Shown: in pieces, positions 17,825-27,539 of the stretch
Layout of the letters: the number at the start of each line of letters is the position of its first letter
Numbering within the stretch: the stretch's first letter is position 1
NCBI GenBank assembly: GCA_021162065.1
Contig: JAGGZK010000059.1
Location: forward strand, 1 to 41,228
From: Thermoplasmata archaeon
GTDB taxonomy: Archaea > Thermoplasmatota > E2 > UBA202 > JdFR-43
Reading direction: 5' to 3'
DNA length: 41,228 bases
Program-made: the position numbers and the translations under genes
The notes under the pieces: generated by a model
What the model was told of the DNA's origin: nothing
Databases searched by the model: none
What the model saw: the letters and a program-made list of their open reading frames with translations, nothing else

Positions 17825-19741
17825 TTACCCCTCCTGCTTCTTCTTTATCCATGGCAGAAGGCCACCAACCTTTATGATTTCAAGTTCCTTCTCGCTGAGG
17901 TCATGATGGATTGGATATTCCTCTCCGGTGGTGAGGTTCTGGAGGATGAGTTTGCCGCTGTCAACACCGCTATAATCTATCTTCAGTTTGTGGCCCTGCT
18001 CTATCTTATCGTAATCCTCGGGGTTATCAAAGATCAGTGGCATGATGCCGAAGTTGATGAGGTTGGCCCTGTGTATCCTGGCAAAGGATTTCACAATGAC
18101 TGCCTTTATACCCAGGTATTTGGGGGCTATGGCAGCATGCTCTCTGCTCGATCCCTGACCATAGTTTTCGCCGCCCACAATAAAACCGCCCTTCTTCTCC
18201 ATGGCCCTGCTGTAGAAATTCTCGTCTATTATGCTGAAGGTGTATTTGCTTATCTCTGGTATGTTGCTTCTTAATGGAAGTATCTTTGCCCCTCCCGGCA
18301 GTATGTGGTCTGTGGTTATATCGTCCCCTACTTTTATTAAAACCTCCCCCTCAAGTATGGGAGGGAGAGGAGCAAATTCCGGAAGTGGCTTTATGTTGGG
18401 TCCCCTCACCACTTCTATGTTTTCCCTTTCAGCAGGTGGCGGAATTATCATGCTGTCATCTATGATGAATTTCTCCGGCAAATCAATTTTTGGATAGTCC
18501 CCTAGTTCTCTCGGGTCCCTTATTTCACCATATATTGCACATGCTACTGCCGTTTCGGGAGAAGCGAGATAAACCATGGCATCCTTTGTTCCGCTCCTTC
18601 CCAGGAAATTTCGATTGAAGGTTCTCACGCTTGTGCCACCACTGGGTGGCGCCTGTCCCATGCCTATGCACGGCCCGCAGGCATTCTCCAGAATTCTTGC
18701 CCCTGCCCTCACTATATGGCTTAGTTCCCTCGTCTCTATTAAATGAAGAATCACCTGCCTGGAGCCAGGGGCTACAACCATACTCACCCTCTCATGCACT
18801 TTTTTACCTTTCAGAAGGTTCGCCACCACCTTTAAGTCGCGGAGAGAGGAGTTGGTGCAGCTGCCTATGGCAACCTGTTGCACCTCTCTCCCTTCCACAT
18901 CCCTAACTTTTTTAACATTTCCCGGGCTGTGGGGAAGGGCAATCATCGGCTCGAGTTCATCGAGATATATCTCAATGACCTCATCATAGTCGGCATCCTC
19001 ATCTGCCTTGATTTCTTTCCATATATCCTCCCTTCCCTGCGCCTTTAAAAATTTCCTGGTCATTTCATCGCTTGGAAAAATGCTTGTGGTAGCGCCTGTC
19101 TCAGCCCCCATGTTTGTTATGGTCGCCCTTTCCGGCACTGTAAGAGTTGCCACTCCCGGGCCACCATATTCCAGTATTTTGTTCACTCCTCCCTTGACAC
19201 CTATCCTGCGAAGCACTTCAAGTATGATATCCTTGGCCGTCACAAAGGGCTGCAATTTCCCTTCGAGATGGATTTTCACCACCTTTGGCATTTTCATATA
19301 AAATGGCTCGCCTGCCATAGCCGCTGCCACATCCAGGCCACCGGCCCCTATGGCAATCATCCCCATTCCTCCCGCCGTGGGGGTATGACTGTCGCTCCCC
19401 AGCAATGTTTTTCCAGGGGCTGCAAACCTTTCAAGATGGATCTGATGGCATATTCCGTTGCCGGGTCTTGAAAAGTAGATGCCGTATTTTGCCGCCACAC
19501 TCTGGAGATAGCGGTGATCATCTGCATTTCTAAAATCCGTCTGCAGCGTATTGTGATCAACATAACTCACGCTCAACTCTGTTTTTATCTCTGGCACGCC
19601 CATTGCCTCAAGTTCCAGATACGCCATCGTTCCCGTGGCGTCCTGGGTCAATGTCTGATCAATTTTTATGGCAATCTCCTCTCCGGGCTCCAACTCGCCT
19701 TCCAGAAGATGCTCCCGAAGTATCTTTCGGGTTATGTTCAT
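17825..19741 (-). CDS. acn: Aconitate hydratase
   Basis: GSDSHTPTAGGMGMIAIGAGGLDVAAAMAG, AIGSCTNSS, ENACGPCIGMGQAPPSGG, GDDITTDHILPGG, GENYGQGSSREHAAIAPKYLG. Confidence 0.93.
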   Translation of the reverse strand: MNITRKILREHLLEGELEPGEEIAIKIDQTLTQDATGTMAYLELEAMGVPEIKTELSVSYVDHNTLQTDFRNADDHRYLQSVAAKYGIYFSRPGNGICHQIHLERFAAPGKTLLGSDSHTPTAGGMGMIAIGAGGLDVAAAMAGEPFYMKMPKVVKIHLEGKLQPFVTAKDIILEVLRRIGVKGGVNKILEYGGPGVATLTVPERATITNMGAETGATTSIFPSDEMTRKFLKAQGREDIWKEIKADEDADYDEVIEIYLDELEPMIALPHSPGNVKKVRDVEGREVQQVAIGSCTNSSLRDLKVVANLLKGKKVHERVSMVVAPGSRQVILHLIETRELSHIVRAGARILENACGPCIGMGQAPPSGGTSVRTFNRNFLGRSGTKDAMVYLASPETAVACAIYGEIRDPRELGDYPKIDLPEKFIIDDSMIIPPPAERENIEVVRGPNIKPLPEFAPLPPILEGEVLIKVGDDITTDHILPGGAKILPLRSNIPEISKYTFSIIDENFYSRAMEKKGGFIVGGENYGQGSSREHAAIAPKYLGIKAVIVKSFARIHRANLINFGIMPLIFDNPEDYDKIEQGHKLKIDYSGVDSGKLILQNLTTGEEYPIHHDLSEKELEIIKVGGLLPWIKKKQEG

Positions 19742-19927
19742 TGACGGTATTACACTTATTTTATTTAAAAGTTTTCATATATATAAAAATAAAACAAAAA
19801 TTTGTATTTTTGGGATAATCTTTGGCTAATTTTATAACAATTTTATATAAAAACTCTAAACGCCTTCTTCTCTTCTATAATTTATCAATAAGGCATGAAA
19901 AGTTCATTAATAAATTAAAATATGGGA

Positions 19928-20884
19928 CTATTTTTTCCTGTTCACCATCTTTTCCGCCTTCTCAGCAATGTTCTCTGCTGTCAGACCGTACTTCTCCATT
20001 AGTTCCCGCGCTCCTCCACTCTCTCCAAATACATCATTGACACCTATTCTGTATAACGGCACGGGCTCATCATGCATTGCCATCGCCACTGCGTCTCCCA
20101 ATCCACCTATTATGGTATGCTCCTCACATGTTATTATCGCCCCTGTTTCCTTTGCTGCTTTTCTGATGAGTTTTTCATCAATGGGCTTTATGCTGGGCAT
20201 GTGGATGAGCATTGCCTCTATACCCCTCTTTTCGAGGATATCATAGGCCCTCAATGCCTCTGCCGTCATGGTGCCAGTTGCTATTATCGCCACATCTTTC
20301 CCTTTCCTTATTTCATACCCTTTCCCGATTTCAAAATGCCCATGGCTTTCGAATATTATTGGCGCATCCTCCCTCCCTATTCTCACATAGAACGGCCCAT
20401 CTGCCTCTGCTATTTTAAAAACCACATCCTCCATTTCTGTGGCATCCGCAGGGGCTATGACCCGCATGTTTGGCAATGCTCTCATTAAAGCCATGTCTTC
20501 CAGCATCTGATGGCTTGCCCCATCTCCTCCTACAGAAATGCCGGAATGGGTTGCCACTATTTTTACATTCAACTCTGGATATGCTATTGACTGCCTTATG
20601 GAATCATAACTTCTTCCTGTGGCAAAGACGGCAAAGGTGGAAGCAAAAACTATTTTTCCGCATGTTGCCAGGCCTGCGGCAACATCCATCATGGTTGCCT
20701 CTGCAATACCCATGTCGAAGAACCTCTCTGGAAAAACGGTGCCGAACCTCTTGGTTTTTGTTGATAGTGCCAAATCTGCATCGAGGACAACGACATTCTC
20801 ATTCTTTTCCCCAAGAGAGATCAACGCCGAGCTATATGCATCCCTCAGATTTCTTCTTTTCTCAGTTATGCGGGCCTCAATCAT
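19928..20884 (-). CDS. Transketolase, C-terminal section
   Basis: RFFDMGIAEATMMDVAAGLATCGKIVFASTFAVFATGRSYDSIRQSIAYPELNVKIVATHSGISVGGDGASHQMLEDMALMR. Confidence 0.93.
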   Translation of the reverse strand: MIEARITEKRRNLRDAYSSALISLGEKNENVVVLDADLALSTKTKRFGTVFPERFFDMGIAEATMMDVAAGLATCGKIVFASTFAVFATGRSYDSIRQSIAYPELNVKIVATHSGISVGGDGASHQMLEDMALMRALPNMRVIAPADATEMEDVVFKIAEADGPFYVRIGREDAPIIFESHGHFEIGKGYEIRKGKDVAIIATGTMTAEALRAYDILEKRGIEAMLIHMPSIKPIDEKLIRKAAKETGAIITCEEHTIIGGLGDAVAMAMHDEPVPLYRIGVNDVFGESGGARELMEKYGLTAENIAEKAEKMVNRKK

Positions 20885-21719
20885 TTAACTCACCCTCCGC
20901 CTGCTCCAGTTCACTCATTGCCCTCACATATTGCTCCTCGCTGGGTGGCTTTCCATGAAATGATAGGGTGCCTTCCATGAAAGATACGCCCTTCCCCTTC
21001 ACCGTGTTGGCTATTATCAGCGTGGGCTTCTCATTGTGCCTTATCTCATGAAATGTGTGGAGTATTTCCTCAATGTCGTGCCCATCTATTTCCACCACCT
21101 CCCAGCCGAAGGCCTGCCATCTCCATGCTATGGGCTCAAGATGCATTATCTCCTCCGTGGGCCCATCAATCTGCAACTTGTTTCTGTCCAGAATGGCTAT
21201 TAAATTATCAAGTTTGTAATGGGATGCAGCATTGGCCGCCTCCCATATGCTTCCTTCTTGTATTTCCCCATCGCCCAGAATAACAAAAACTCTGTAATCT
21301 CTTTTATCAAGCTTTGCAGCAAGCGCCATGCCAACGCCTGCCCCCAGCCCATGACCCAAGGAGCCGGTGGACATGTCAACGCCGGGCACCTTCTTCATGC
21401 ATGGATGGCCCTGAAGAAAATGGCCTATTTTCCTTAAATTCTTCAATTCTTCCACATCGAAATAGCCGGCGAGGGCCAAAGCGGCATATAAAGCGGGGGC
21501 CGCATGCCCCTTTGAAAGAACCAATCTGTCCCTGTCCTCCCACGCCGGATTTTTCGGATTGTGACGCATCTCATGAAAATAAAGGCAGGCCATCATATCT
21601 GCTATGGATAAACTCCCTCCCGGATGGCCTGAACCTGCCTGATAAACGGATTCTATGACCCATTTTCTTATCTGTAGCGCCTTCCTTTTTAACTCCTTTA
21701 TAACTGCCTTTTCGTGCAT
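20877..21719 (-). CDS. Transketolase, N-terminal section
   Basis: GSGHPGGSLSIADMMACLYFHEMRH, LSKGHAAPALYAALA, GSLGHGLGAGVGMALA, GDGEIQEGSIWEAANAA. Start placed at MHEKAVIKEL. Confidence 0.93.
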   Translation of the reverse strand: MHEKAVIKELKRKALQIRKWVIESVYQAGSGHPGGSLSIADMMACLYFHEMRHNPKNPAWEDRDRLVLSKGHAAPALYAALALAGYFDVEELKNLRKIGHFLQGHPCMKKVPGVDMSTGSLGHGLGAGVGMALAAKLDKRDYRVFVILGDGEIQEGSIWEAANAASHYKLDNLIAILDRNKLQIDGPTEEIMHLEPIAWRWQAFGWEVVEIDGHDIEEILHTFHEIRHNEKPTLIIANTVKGKGVSFMEGTLSFHGKPPSEEQYVRAMSELEQAEGELND

Positions 21720-22226
21720 TTTAATAATGAAATATGTTGGACTATTTATTAGTGATGGCATGATGGAAGACATTTTTGCTTTCCCGATATTTCTTCTCAG
21801 TTTATAGGAACTTTATTCTGTCCATAAAAAATCTTTTCAATTTTCCTCGTCAAAACATAAAGAGACATGAATATCATCCATCTCTTTTCTTTTTCATTGG
21901 AGACATTCCACTAGTTTAGAGTTGCTGAAATGTTAAAACTTCGTAGAGGAAATATTGACTTCTGCAACATCACAACTCATAGCTGGTGCCACACCGTTTT
22001 TTATCCAATTCTACTCGATTTTTTACTCAACTTCCAGTGAGATTTGAGATGGTTATGGAAGAAAACATACCCAAAGAATAACCTTTTCAACCCTTTCACC
22101 ACTAACACCAAACAAACCATGGGTGCAGAACCGTTCTGTCTTACGGTTGAAACAGCTTTTATTAATCACACCAGTAACGGGTTTCCTACCTTTCACATCT
22201 AATGGAGTGCCACATACAGGAGATGA

Positions 22227-23600
22227 TTACGGGCTGCAATACAATTTCTTCAGGCGATTCACATACCACTTTCCCCATATGAAACTCAGGGTGGCGGCAA
22301 TGCTGTTTCCCATTACTATGCCCCTCCATACTCCTTCCAGTCCCATCCCCATTTCTATACCCATCACATAGGTGAGTGGGATGGTAAGCACTATGGTTCT
22401 GAAAAGTGTGACTGTCAGCGAATTTATTCCTTTGCCCACACCCTGGAACATGGCCGAGGAGAATATACCGAAGGTTACAAAGGGATAGAAAAAAACTATG
22501 GTTCTCAGAAAATCTATCAGTTCTCCCTCTATTCTTGCTGAGCCAGATGAGGATGTGAAGGGCGCAACAATCCAGGGCGCAAAAAGGTAGGTAAGGATGG
22601 CGACCACCATCTCAATCACAAACCCCATTCTCACGGCGTATAGAAAGGCGGTGTCCAGTTTCTCCGCATCCCTTGCCCCATAGGCGGCGCCTGTCACCGC
22701 GGTAACTGCAGCTGCTATACCCATGAGAGGAAGTGTGCCTATCATCACAATACGCCATCCGGTGGTGAATACCGCCACGCCGTCCGTGCCGCCCGCCCTC
22801 ACCACAATGAGATTTAGTGCAATCATGGAAAAGGACATGGAGAGCTGGATGGCGGAGGCGGGCAATCCGACCTTCATTATTTCCCTTATTATTCTCCAGT
22901 CAAATCTGAAGGAGTTCAGGTGGATGGAAACGAAGGTATCCCTCCTCATGAAAAGCCAGTAGAACATCATCATGGAGGTGAGGAAAATGGATATGGCGGT
23001 GGCCCAGGCGGCACCAGCAACCCCCATATCAAGCAAGTAAATCATTATGGGATCCAGGAAAATGTTCACAATGGAGCCGAGGAGCATGGCGTACATGGAG
23101 CGTCTTGCATCTCCTTCCCCCCGCAGAATTCCATTTGATATGCTTGAAAAGAAGAGGAAGGGGGAGGCTGCAAATAGAATCCTTGCATATGAAACGGCCA
23201 TCTCCGTTGTTTCTCCAGCCCCCATGCCGGAAAAAATCTGAGGGGAAAGCAGGGCAAAGGGTATGCCCACAAGAAGAGATATGAGAATGCCCAGCAGTAT
23301 GGAATGAACAGCCACATCATCAGCATCCCTCTTATTCTTCTCCCCTATCTTCCTGGAAATGGCGGAACTGCCTCCTATGCCTATGCCTGTGGAGAGGGCC
23401 ATCAAAAGGAAAAGGAAAGGGAAGAAGAAGCCGACGGCGGCGAGGGCATCCGCCCCTAAGCCAGAAACCCATATGGCATCCACCAGATTATATATCATCT
23501 GGGCTGACATCCCTATTATCATTGGAATGGATATCTTTATTATCGCCTTTCTGGGATTGCCAAGGAGGGTTTTTACACCTTCCGTCATCCCCTCCATCAT
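22227..23600 (-). CDS. MATE family efflux transporter
   Basis: About 12 hydrophobic segments; PMIIGMSAQMIYNLVDAIWVSGLGADALAAVGFFFP is MATE-typical. Start at MMEGM, overlapping marR. Confidence 0.92.
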   Translation of the reverse strand: MMEGMTEGVKTLLGNPRKAIIKISIPMIIGMSAQMIYNLVDAIWVSGLGADALAAVGFFFPFLFLLMALSTGIGIGGSSAISRKIGEKNKRDADDVAVHSILLGILISLLVGIPFALLSPQIFSGMGAGETTEMAVSYARILFAASPFLFFSSISNGILRGEGDARRSMYAMLLGSIVNIFLDPIMIYLLDMGVAGAAWATAISIFLTSMMMFYWLFMRRDTFVSIHLNSFRFDWRIIREIMKVGLPASAIQLSMSFSMIALNLIVVRAGGTDGVAVFTTGWRIVMIGTLPLMGIAAAVTAVTGAAYGARDAEKLDTAFLYAVRMGFVIEMVVAILTYLFAPWIVAPFTSSSGSARIEGELIDFLRTIVFFYPFVTFGIFSSAMFQGVGKGINSLTVTLFRTIVLTIPLTYVMGIEMGMGLEGVWRGIVMGNSIAATLSFIWGKWYVNRLKKLYCSP

Positions 23601-24028
23601 TTCATCGCCTCCATCGCCTTTATGGCGTTTTGCTCCATTTTTTCTATGGCCTTCATTATGAATGCTCTTTCCTCCTTGCTGAATCCATGCAGCAGAATCT
23701 TCTTCCATTCCAGAAGAACTTTTTTTATTTCCGGGATAATCTTTCTCCCCTCAGGGGAAAGGGAGATTATGTGCCTCCTTCTGTCCTTTTCATCTCTTTT
23801 CCTCTCCAGATATCCATTTCTTAATAGTTTCCTCACCTCACGGGAAACGGTTGCCTTATCAACATGTATTTTTTCCGCTATTTCTCCCTGGGTAAGGGCA
23901 TCCTCTTTATGCAGTGTCATCAAAATGGCAACCTCTCCACTCCCTATCCCATAGATGCCAAGTTTCTTCTCCATGTATGCCTGGGTGCACCAGTATATGC
24001 GGGATATCATCTTGCCCGGGGATACCAT
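23597..24028 (-). CDS. MarR family transcriptional regulator
   Basis: Winged-helix pattern TQGEIAEKIHVDKATVSREVRKLLRNGYLERKRDEKDRRRHIISLSPEGRKI. Confidence 0.92.
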   Translation of the reverse strand: MVSPGKMISRIYWCTQAYMEKKLGIYGIGSGEVAILMTLHKEDALTQGEIAEKIHVDKATVSREVRKLLRNGYLERKRDEKDRRRHIISLSPEGRKIIPEIKKVLLEWKKILLHGFSKEERAFIMKAIEKMEQNAIKAMEAMK

Positions 24029-24031
24029 AAA

Positions 24032-24047
24032 AGTTGTATATACAACT
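24032..24047. promoter_or_regulatory. Perfect 16-bp palindrome, candidate MarR operator / autoregulatory site
   Basis: AGTTGTATATACAACT equals its own reverse complement, has TTG-N6-CAA form, and lies between a TATA-like TTTATAAATA and the marR ATG (24028). Confidence 0.7.
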
Positions 24048-24083
24048 ATTTATAAATTTTAGGTTGGAGGAATGGAGGTGGTG

Positions 24084-24359
24084 TCAAAAAACCTCCTCCA
24101 CGATGATTCCCTCTGATTCCACCACGCATATTTCCTCTATACCTCTTCTCGCACATAATTTCTTTATCAACTCCTTTACCCTTTCATAGGCATGCACGTA
24201 TTTATCCAGTTTTTCCACATTGCCTTCGTCTCCACTCCACCAGTAACTCTTACAGTGGGCCCCTATGCGATGCTGATAATGAAAGGCAATCCAGATGAGT
24301 CTCTGCACATCCCAGGGCAAACTGCAGATGACCTCCGGCATGTATTTGCTTATCTTCAT
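24084..24359 (-). CDS. Small uncharacterised protein
   Basis: Protein-like ORF MKISKYMPEVICSLPWDVQRLIWIAFHYQHRIG... in a sensible minus-strand position. Start uncertain. Confidence 0.65.
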   Translation of the reverse strand: MKISKYMPEVICSLPWDVQRLIWIAFHYQHRIGAHCKSYWWSGDEGNVEKLDKYVHAYERVKELIKKLCARRGIEEICVVESEGIIVEEVF

Positions 24360-24428
24360 TATAATGCCCGTTCCACCATTGCCATTGAGATAATGCAAAT
24401 TGACTTATTTTATTTTCTGGAGAAACGG

Positions 24429-24914
24429 CTATATTTTGGTTATGGAGTCCGATGATATGGGAATAAAGGTATGGATGCCCCTATCCCATCCTTCTTCTAT
24501 CGTCTGTATGCTTATGGTCCATGTCTGATCGTATGGATAGGGAAATGTATCCCTTACTATATGGAGGTCTATTTTAATATGGTCCCCTTCCTGAAATTTG
24601 TCGGTTATATTGCCTGAAAATGGGAGAGAATTATTCAAATCTGTTATGCAATAGAGAGCGGTATAATTATTCTCAGAGTCATACGTCAAATTATGTATCA
24701 CATCCTCTATTATTACTTCATCATTGTCATTCAAAGAGGAAAAATTGTAAAAAACTTCCTTTGTCTGGTTCAGTATGGTTCTATTATAATTGGATACTAT
24801 CTGGATGAATTCCCCCATGGAAAATGTCTTGGCTTCCTTCTCCTCCACACAACCAACAGAGATTAACATTACTGCCAACATCACCGCACCAGCAAGCAAC
24901 CTTATGCTTTTCAT
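24429..24914 (-). CDS. Predicted small lipoprotein
   Basis: Signal MKSIRLLAGAVMLAVMLISVGCVEEKE with candidate lipobox ISVGC. Confidence 0.72.
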   Translation of the reverse strand: MKSIRLLAGAVMLAVMLISVGCVEEKEAKTFSMGEFIQIVSNYNRTILNQTKEVFYNFSSLNDNDEVIIEDVIHNLTYDSENNYTALYCITDLNNSLPFSGNITDKFQEGDHIKIDLHIVRDTFPYPYDQTWTISIQTIEEGWDRGIHTFIPISSDSITKI

Positions 24915-25006
24915 CTTGCTCCAACTTTTAGTGTTATATAAAGGTTGTTATGCTTTGACTCACCTGGCTTTAAAAAAAGCGTAATAAGATGGAAAAAGCA
25001 TCTTAA

Positions 25007-26278
25007 CTATTCCACCAGTTCTTCCTTAAGCCTTTCCACTTCCTCATATATTTTTTCCACATCAACATTGAGAATTTCTCTTTCCTTCATTATCATTCTG
25101 CCATCTATAACAACATCACTCACATTGAAGCCAGAGGCGGCATAAACTATGTGGGAAATAATGTTATGCCTGGGTAAAAGATTTGGAGAAGCCATGTCAA
25201 GGCACACAACATCTGCCTTTTTTCCTTCCTCAATGCTTCCCGCATTTATCCCCAGAAACCTTGCAGCATTTATCGTTGCCATATCTAATGTTTGTTGAGC
25301 ATTAACTATGGAGGCATCCCACCTGTGATGTTTATGTATGAGGGCAGCGAATTTCATAGTTTCAAACATATCCAGTTTATTGTTGCTGGCCGCCCCATCG
25401 GTGCCCAACGTGACCACTGCTCCGGCATCAAACAATTCTGGCAGCGGAGTATATCCGCCTGTTGCAAGTTTCATATTGCTCACAGGATTGTGCACAACGC
25501 ATGCTCCACTGGATGCAATCTCCCTAACCTCCTCCTTGGTTATCCACCCGCAATGGGCCAGCATTGTTTTTTCCCCCAACAACTCATATTTTTTTATCTG
25601 CTCCAGAGGGCGGACACTGTATCTGTTCATCACATCATATATCTCCGTCCTCGTCTCGGAGCAATGAATATGGATGGGGACATCGTGCCTATTTGCTATC
25701 TCCTTTGCTCCCTCCAGGGTTTCCGGTGAGCAGGTATAGGTGGAATGGGGAGCCACCACAGGCACTACCATGTTATTTCCCTTCCATCTTCTGATGAAGT
25801 TATCGCATTCGGGTAGCAACATCTCCTTTTTCATTTCTGGAGTGTCAAAATCTATGATGCTGAATCCGGCATAACATCTCAGGCCAAACTTCTCCGCCTC
25901 TCTGGCAATCACATCCTCAAAAAAATACATGTCGCTGCAGCATGTGGTGCCAGTGGATATCATCTCAATGAGAGCAAGCTTTGTGCCTATGGAAATATGA
26001 TGTTCCTCCAATTTGGCTTCAACAGGCCATATTCTCGTGGTAAGCCATTCTTCCAAGGGCAAGTCATCTCCATATCCACGCAAGAGAGTCATGGGAAGAT
26101 GAGTGTGCATGTTTATTAGCCCAGGTATCACTATTCTGTTTTTTATTACAAAATCCGCTTCTGTATTTACTTTTCCTATTTCCACTATTATATCGTCCTC
26201 TATGTAAACATCCCCTTTTAGTATCCTTCTCTCCGCATCTTGGGTGACGATAACCGAATCCTTTATCAGTATGCTCAT
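25007..26278 (-). CDS. Amidohydrolase, 5'-methylthioadenosine/S-adenosylhomocysteine deaminase-like
   Basis: VIPGLINMHTHLPMTLLRGYGDDLPLEEWL, HCSETRTE, AHCGWITKEE, LGTDGAASNNKLDMFETMK. Confidence 0.9.
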   Translation of the reverse strand: MSILIKDSVIVTQDAERRILKGDVYIEDDIIVEIGKVNTEADFVIKNRIVIPGLINMHTHLPMTLLRGYGDDLPLEEWLTTRIWPVEAKLEEHHISIGTKLALIEMISTGTTCCSDMYFFEDVIAREAEKFGLRCYAGFSIIDFDTPEMKKEMLLPECDNFIRRWKGNNMVVPVVAPHSTYTCSPETLEGAKEIANRHDVPIHIHCSETRTEIYDVMNRYSVRPLEQIKKYELLGEKTMLAHCGWITKEEVREIASSGACVVHNPVSNMKLATGGYTPLPELFDAGAVVTLGTDGAASNNKLDMFETMKFAALIHKHHRWDASIVNAQQTLDMATINAARFLGINAGSIEEGKKADVVCLDMASPNLLPRHNIISHIVYAASGFNVSDVVIDGRMIMKEREILNVDVEKIYEEVERLKEELVE

Positions 26279-26902
26279 TTAATCCAGAACTGTTATCCTG
26301 TGGGGATTTATAAAGGGATACTCCTTCATCTCTCCCTCTATCTCAACCCTTTTTCCCTCAACATCCATCTTTTCCTTCAATATTACCCCAACAAGTCCTT
26401 TTTCATAGGAAACCCGCATCATGTAGCCTTCCCTGTAAGGAAAAACAGTCCTCACAATACCTCTTATTTTAACCACTCCCTTTCCGGTGGCAACATACGG
26501 TTTCACCTTCTCATGTTTTCTGTAAAAATCATAGAATATGTCTTTCAGTTCCTTCATTATCTCCTCATCGGACGTCACCATTGCAATCTGGCCCTCCTTT
26601 ATCTCGCCCGCAAACAGATATGCCTTGTTAAGCCCCACGGCAAAATTTACCATTACATCGGGATTTTCTCTGGCATTTTTTGCCTGAGGACTGGGCGATG
26701 CCACCACCACTCGGGCATTTCCTGGGGCATCCACCAGAAGTTTTTCAGTTGCAATTAAAGGGCTTTTTAACTCGTTCAGGTTCCATTTTCTCGTCAGTTT
26801 GCAGGTTTTCTCGGGTAAACTTTTTTTCCATGCAAACTCTACTGCTATCGAAACAGCGACAATCCCCACAATAACCCCTGCGACAAATGTGATTACCTCC
26901 AT
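26279..26902 (-). CDS. Membrane-anchored protein with a possible OB-fold-like C-terminal region
   Basis: N-terminal TM MEVITFVAGVIVGIVAVSIAVEFAW. C-terminal VKIRGIVRTVFPYREGYMMRVSYEKGLVGVILKEKMDVEGKRVEIEGEMKEY. Directly abuts the amidohydrolase. Confidence 0.7.
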   Translation of the reverse strand: MEVITFVAGVIVGIVAVSIAVEFAWKKSLPEKTCKLTRKWNLNELKSPLIATEKLLVDAPGNARVVVASPSPQAKNARENPDVMVNFAVGLNKAYLFAGEIKEGQIAMVTSDEEIMKELKDIFYDFYRKHEKVKPYVATGKGVVKIRGIVRTVFPYREGYMMRVSYEKGLVGVILKEKMDVEGKRVEIEGEMKEYPFINPHRITVLD

Positions 26903-27066
26903 ATTCCCAAATCAAGTGTTGATTATTAAGTTTTTTTATTTATCTGAAAAAGAACTTCTTGAGAGAATTATGGAACAAAAGAAAGATTGAGACGACGGGG
27001 GGTTAAAAGTTTACTTTGTCAAAAAAATTTTAATACCAATTTTTATTTCAAATATTGAGGGAGACA

Positions 27067-27534
27067 ATGTTTAAGAATAGGTGGTTTATGGATAGAAGAG
27101 GAATTGAAGGACTGCCTATGAGGTTAATAATAATCGTGGTTGTGGCAGTTGCTGTTCTTGCGGCTATACTAGCAATGCTAAATATGGTGAATCCAAAGGA
27201 CACTTTAAATGTGGAATGTATTTCTGTAGGTGGACAGGAAGGAAATCTTTATACCGTAAGCGGGGCAGGGGAAATATCAGACATAAGTTTTAATGTTGTT
27301 GTAAAGGTGACAAATAGCGAAGGAGATCCTGTCTCTGGGGCTACGGTGACTTTAACAGGTGCAAACGGTGCAGGTTCAGGTAAAACAGGTGATGACGGAA
27401 CGGTCACAATAACTGTACAAAATGTCAAACTGAATGCCAACGAAAATAAAGAATATATGGATGTTACGGTAACTGCCTCGGGTTATCACGAATATAACGA
27501 AGAAAACTTTATTGTGATAGCCAGAGTTGGATAG
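27067..27534 (+). CDS. Pilin-like protein with Ig-like / carboxypeptidase-regulatory-like domain
   Basis: Prepilin-type MFKNRWFMDRRG|IEGLPMRLIIIVVVAVAVLAAILAML, then VTNSEGDPVSGATVTLTGANGAGSGKTGDDGTVTITV. Confidence 0.82.
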   Translation: MFKNRWFMDRRGIEGLPMRLIIIVVVAVAVLAAILAMLNMVNPKDTLNVECISVGGQEGNLYTVSGAGEISDISFNVVVKVTNSEGDPVSGATVTLTGANGAGSGKTGDDGTVTITVQNVKLNANENKEYMDVTVTASGYHEYNEENFIVIARVG

Positions 27535-27539
27535 CATTT

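Noticed and set aside
17540-18274. 244-aa plus-strand ORF antisense to citD/aconitase
   Set aside because: Antisense shadow; Leu/Tyr-rich without recognisable domain, and the opposite strand encodes clear CitD and aconitase.
22123-22371. 82-aa plus-strand ORF overlapping the end of the MATE gene
   Set aside because: Partly antisense to MATE, with no recognisable features.
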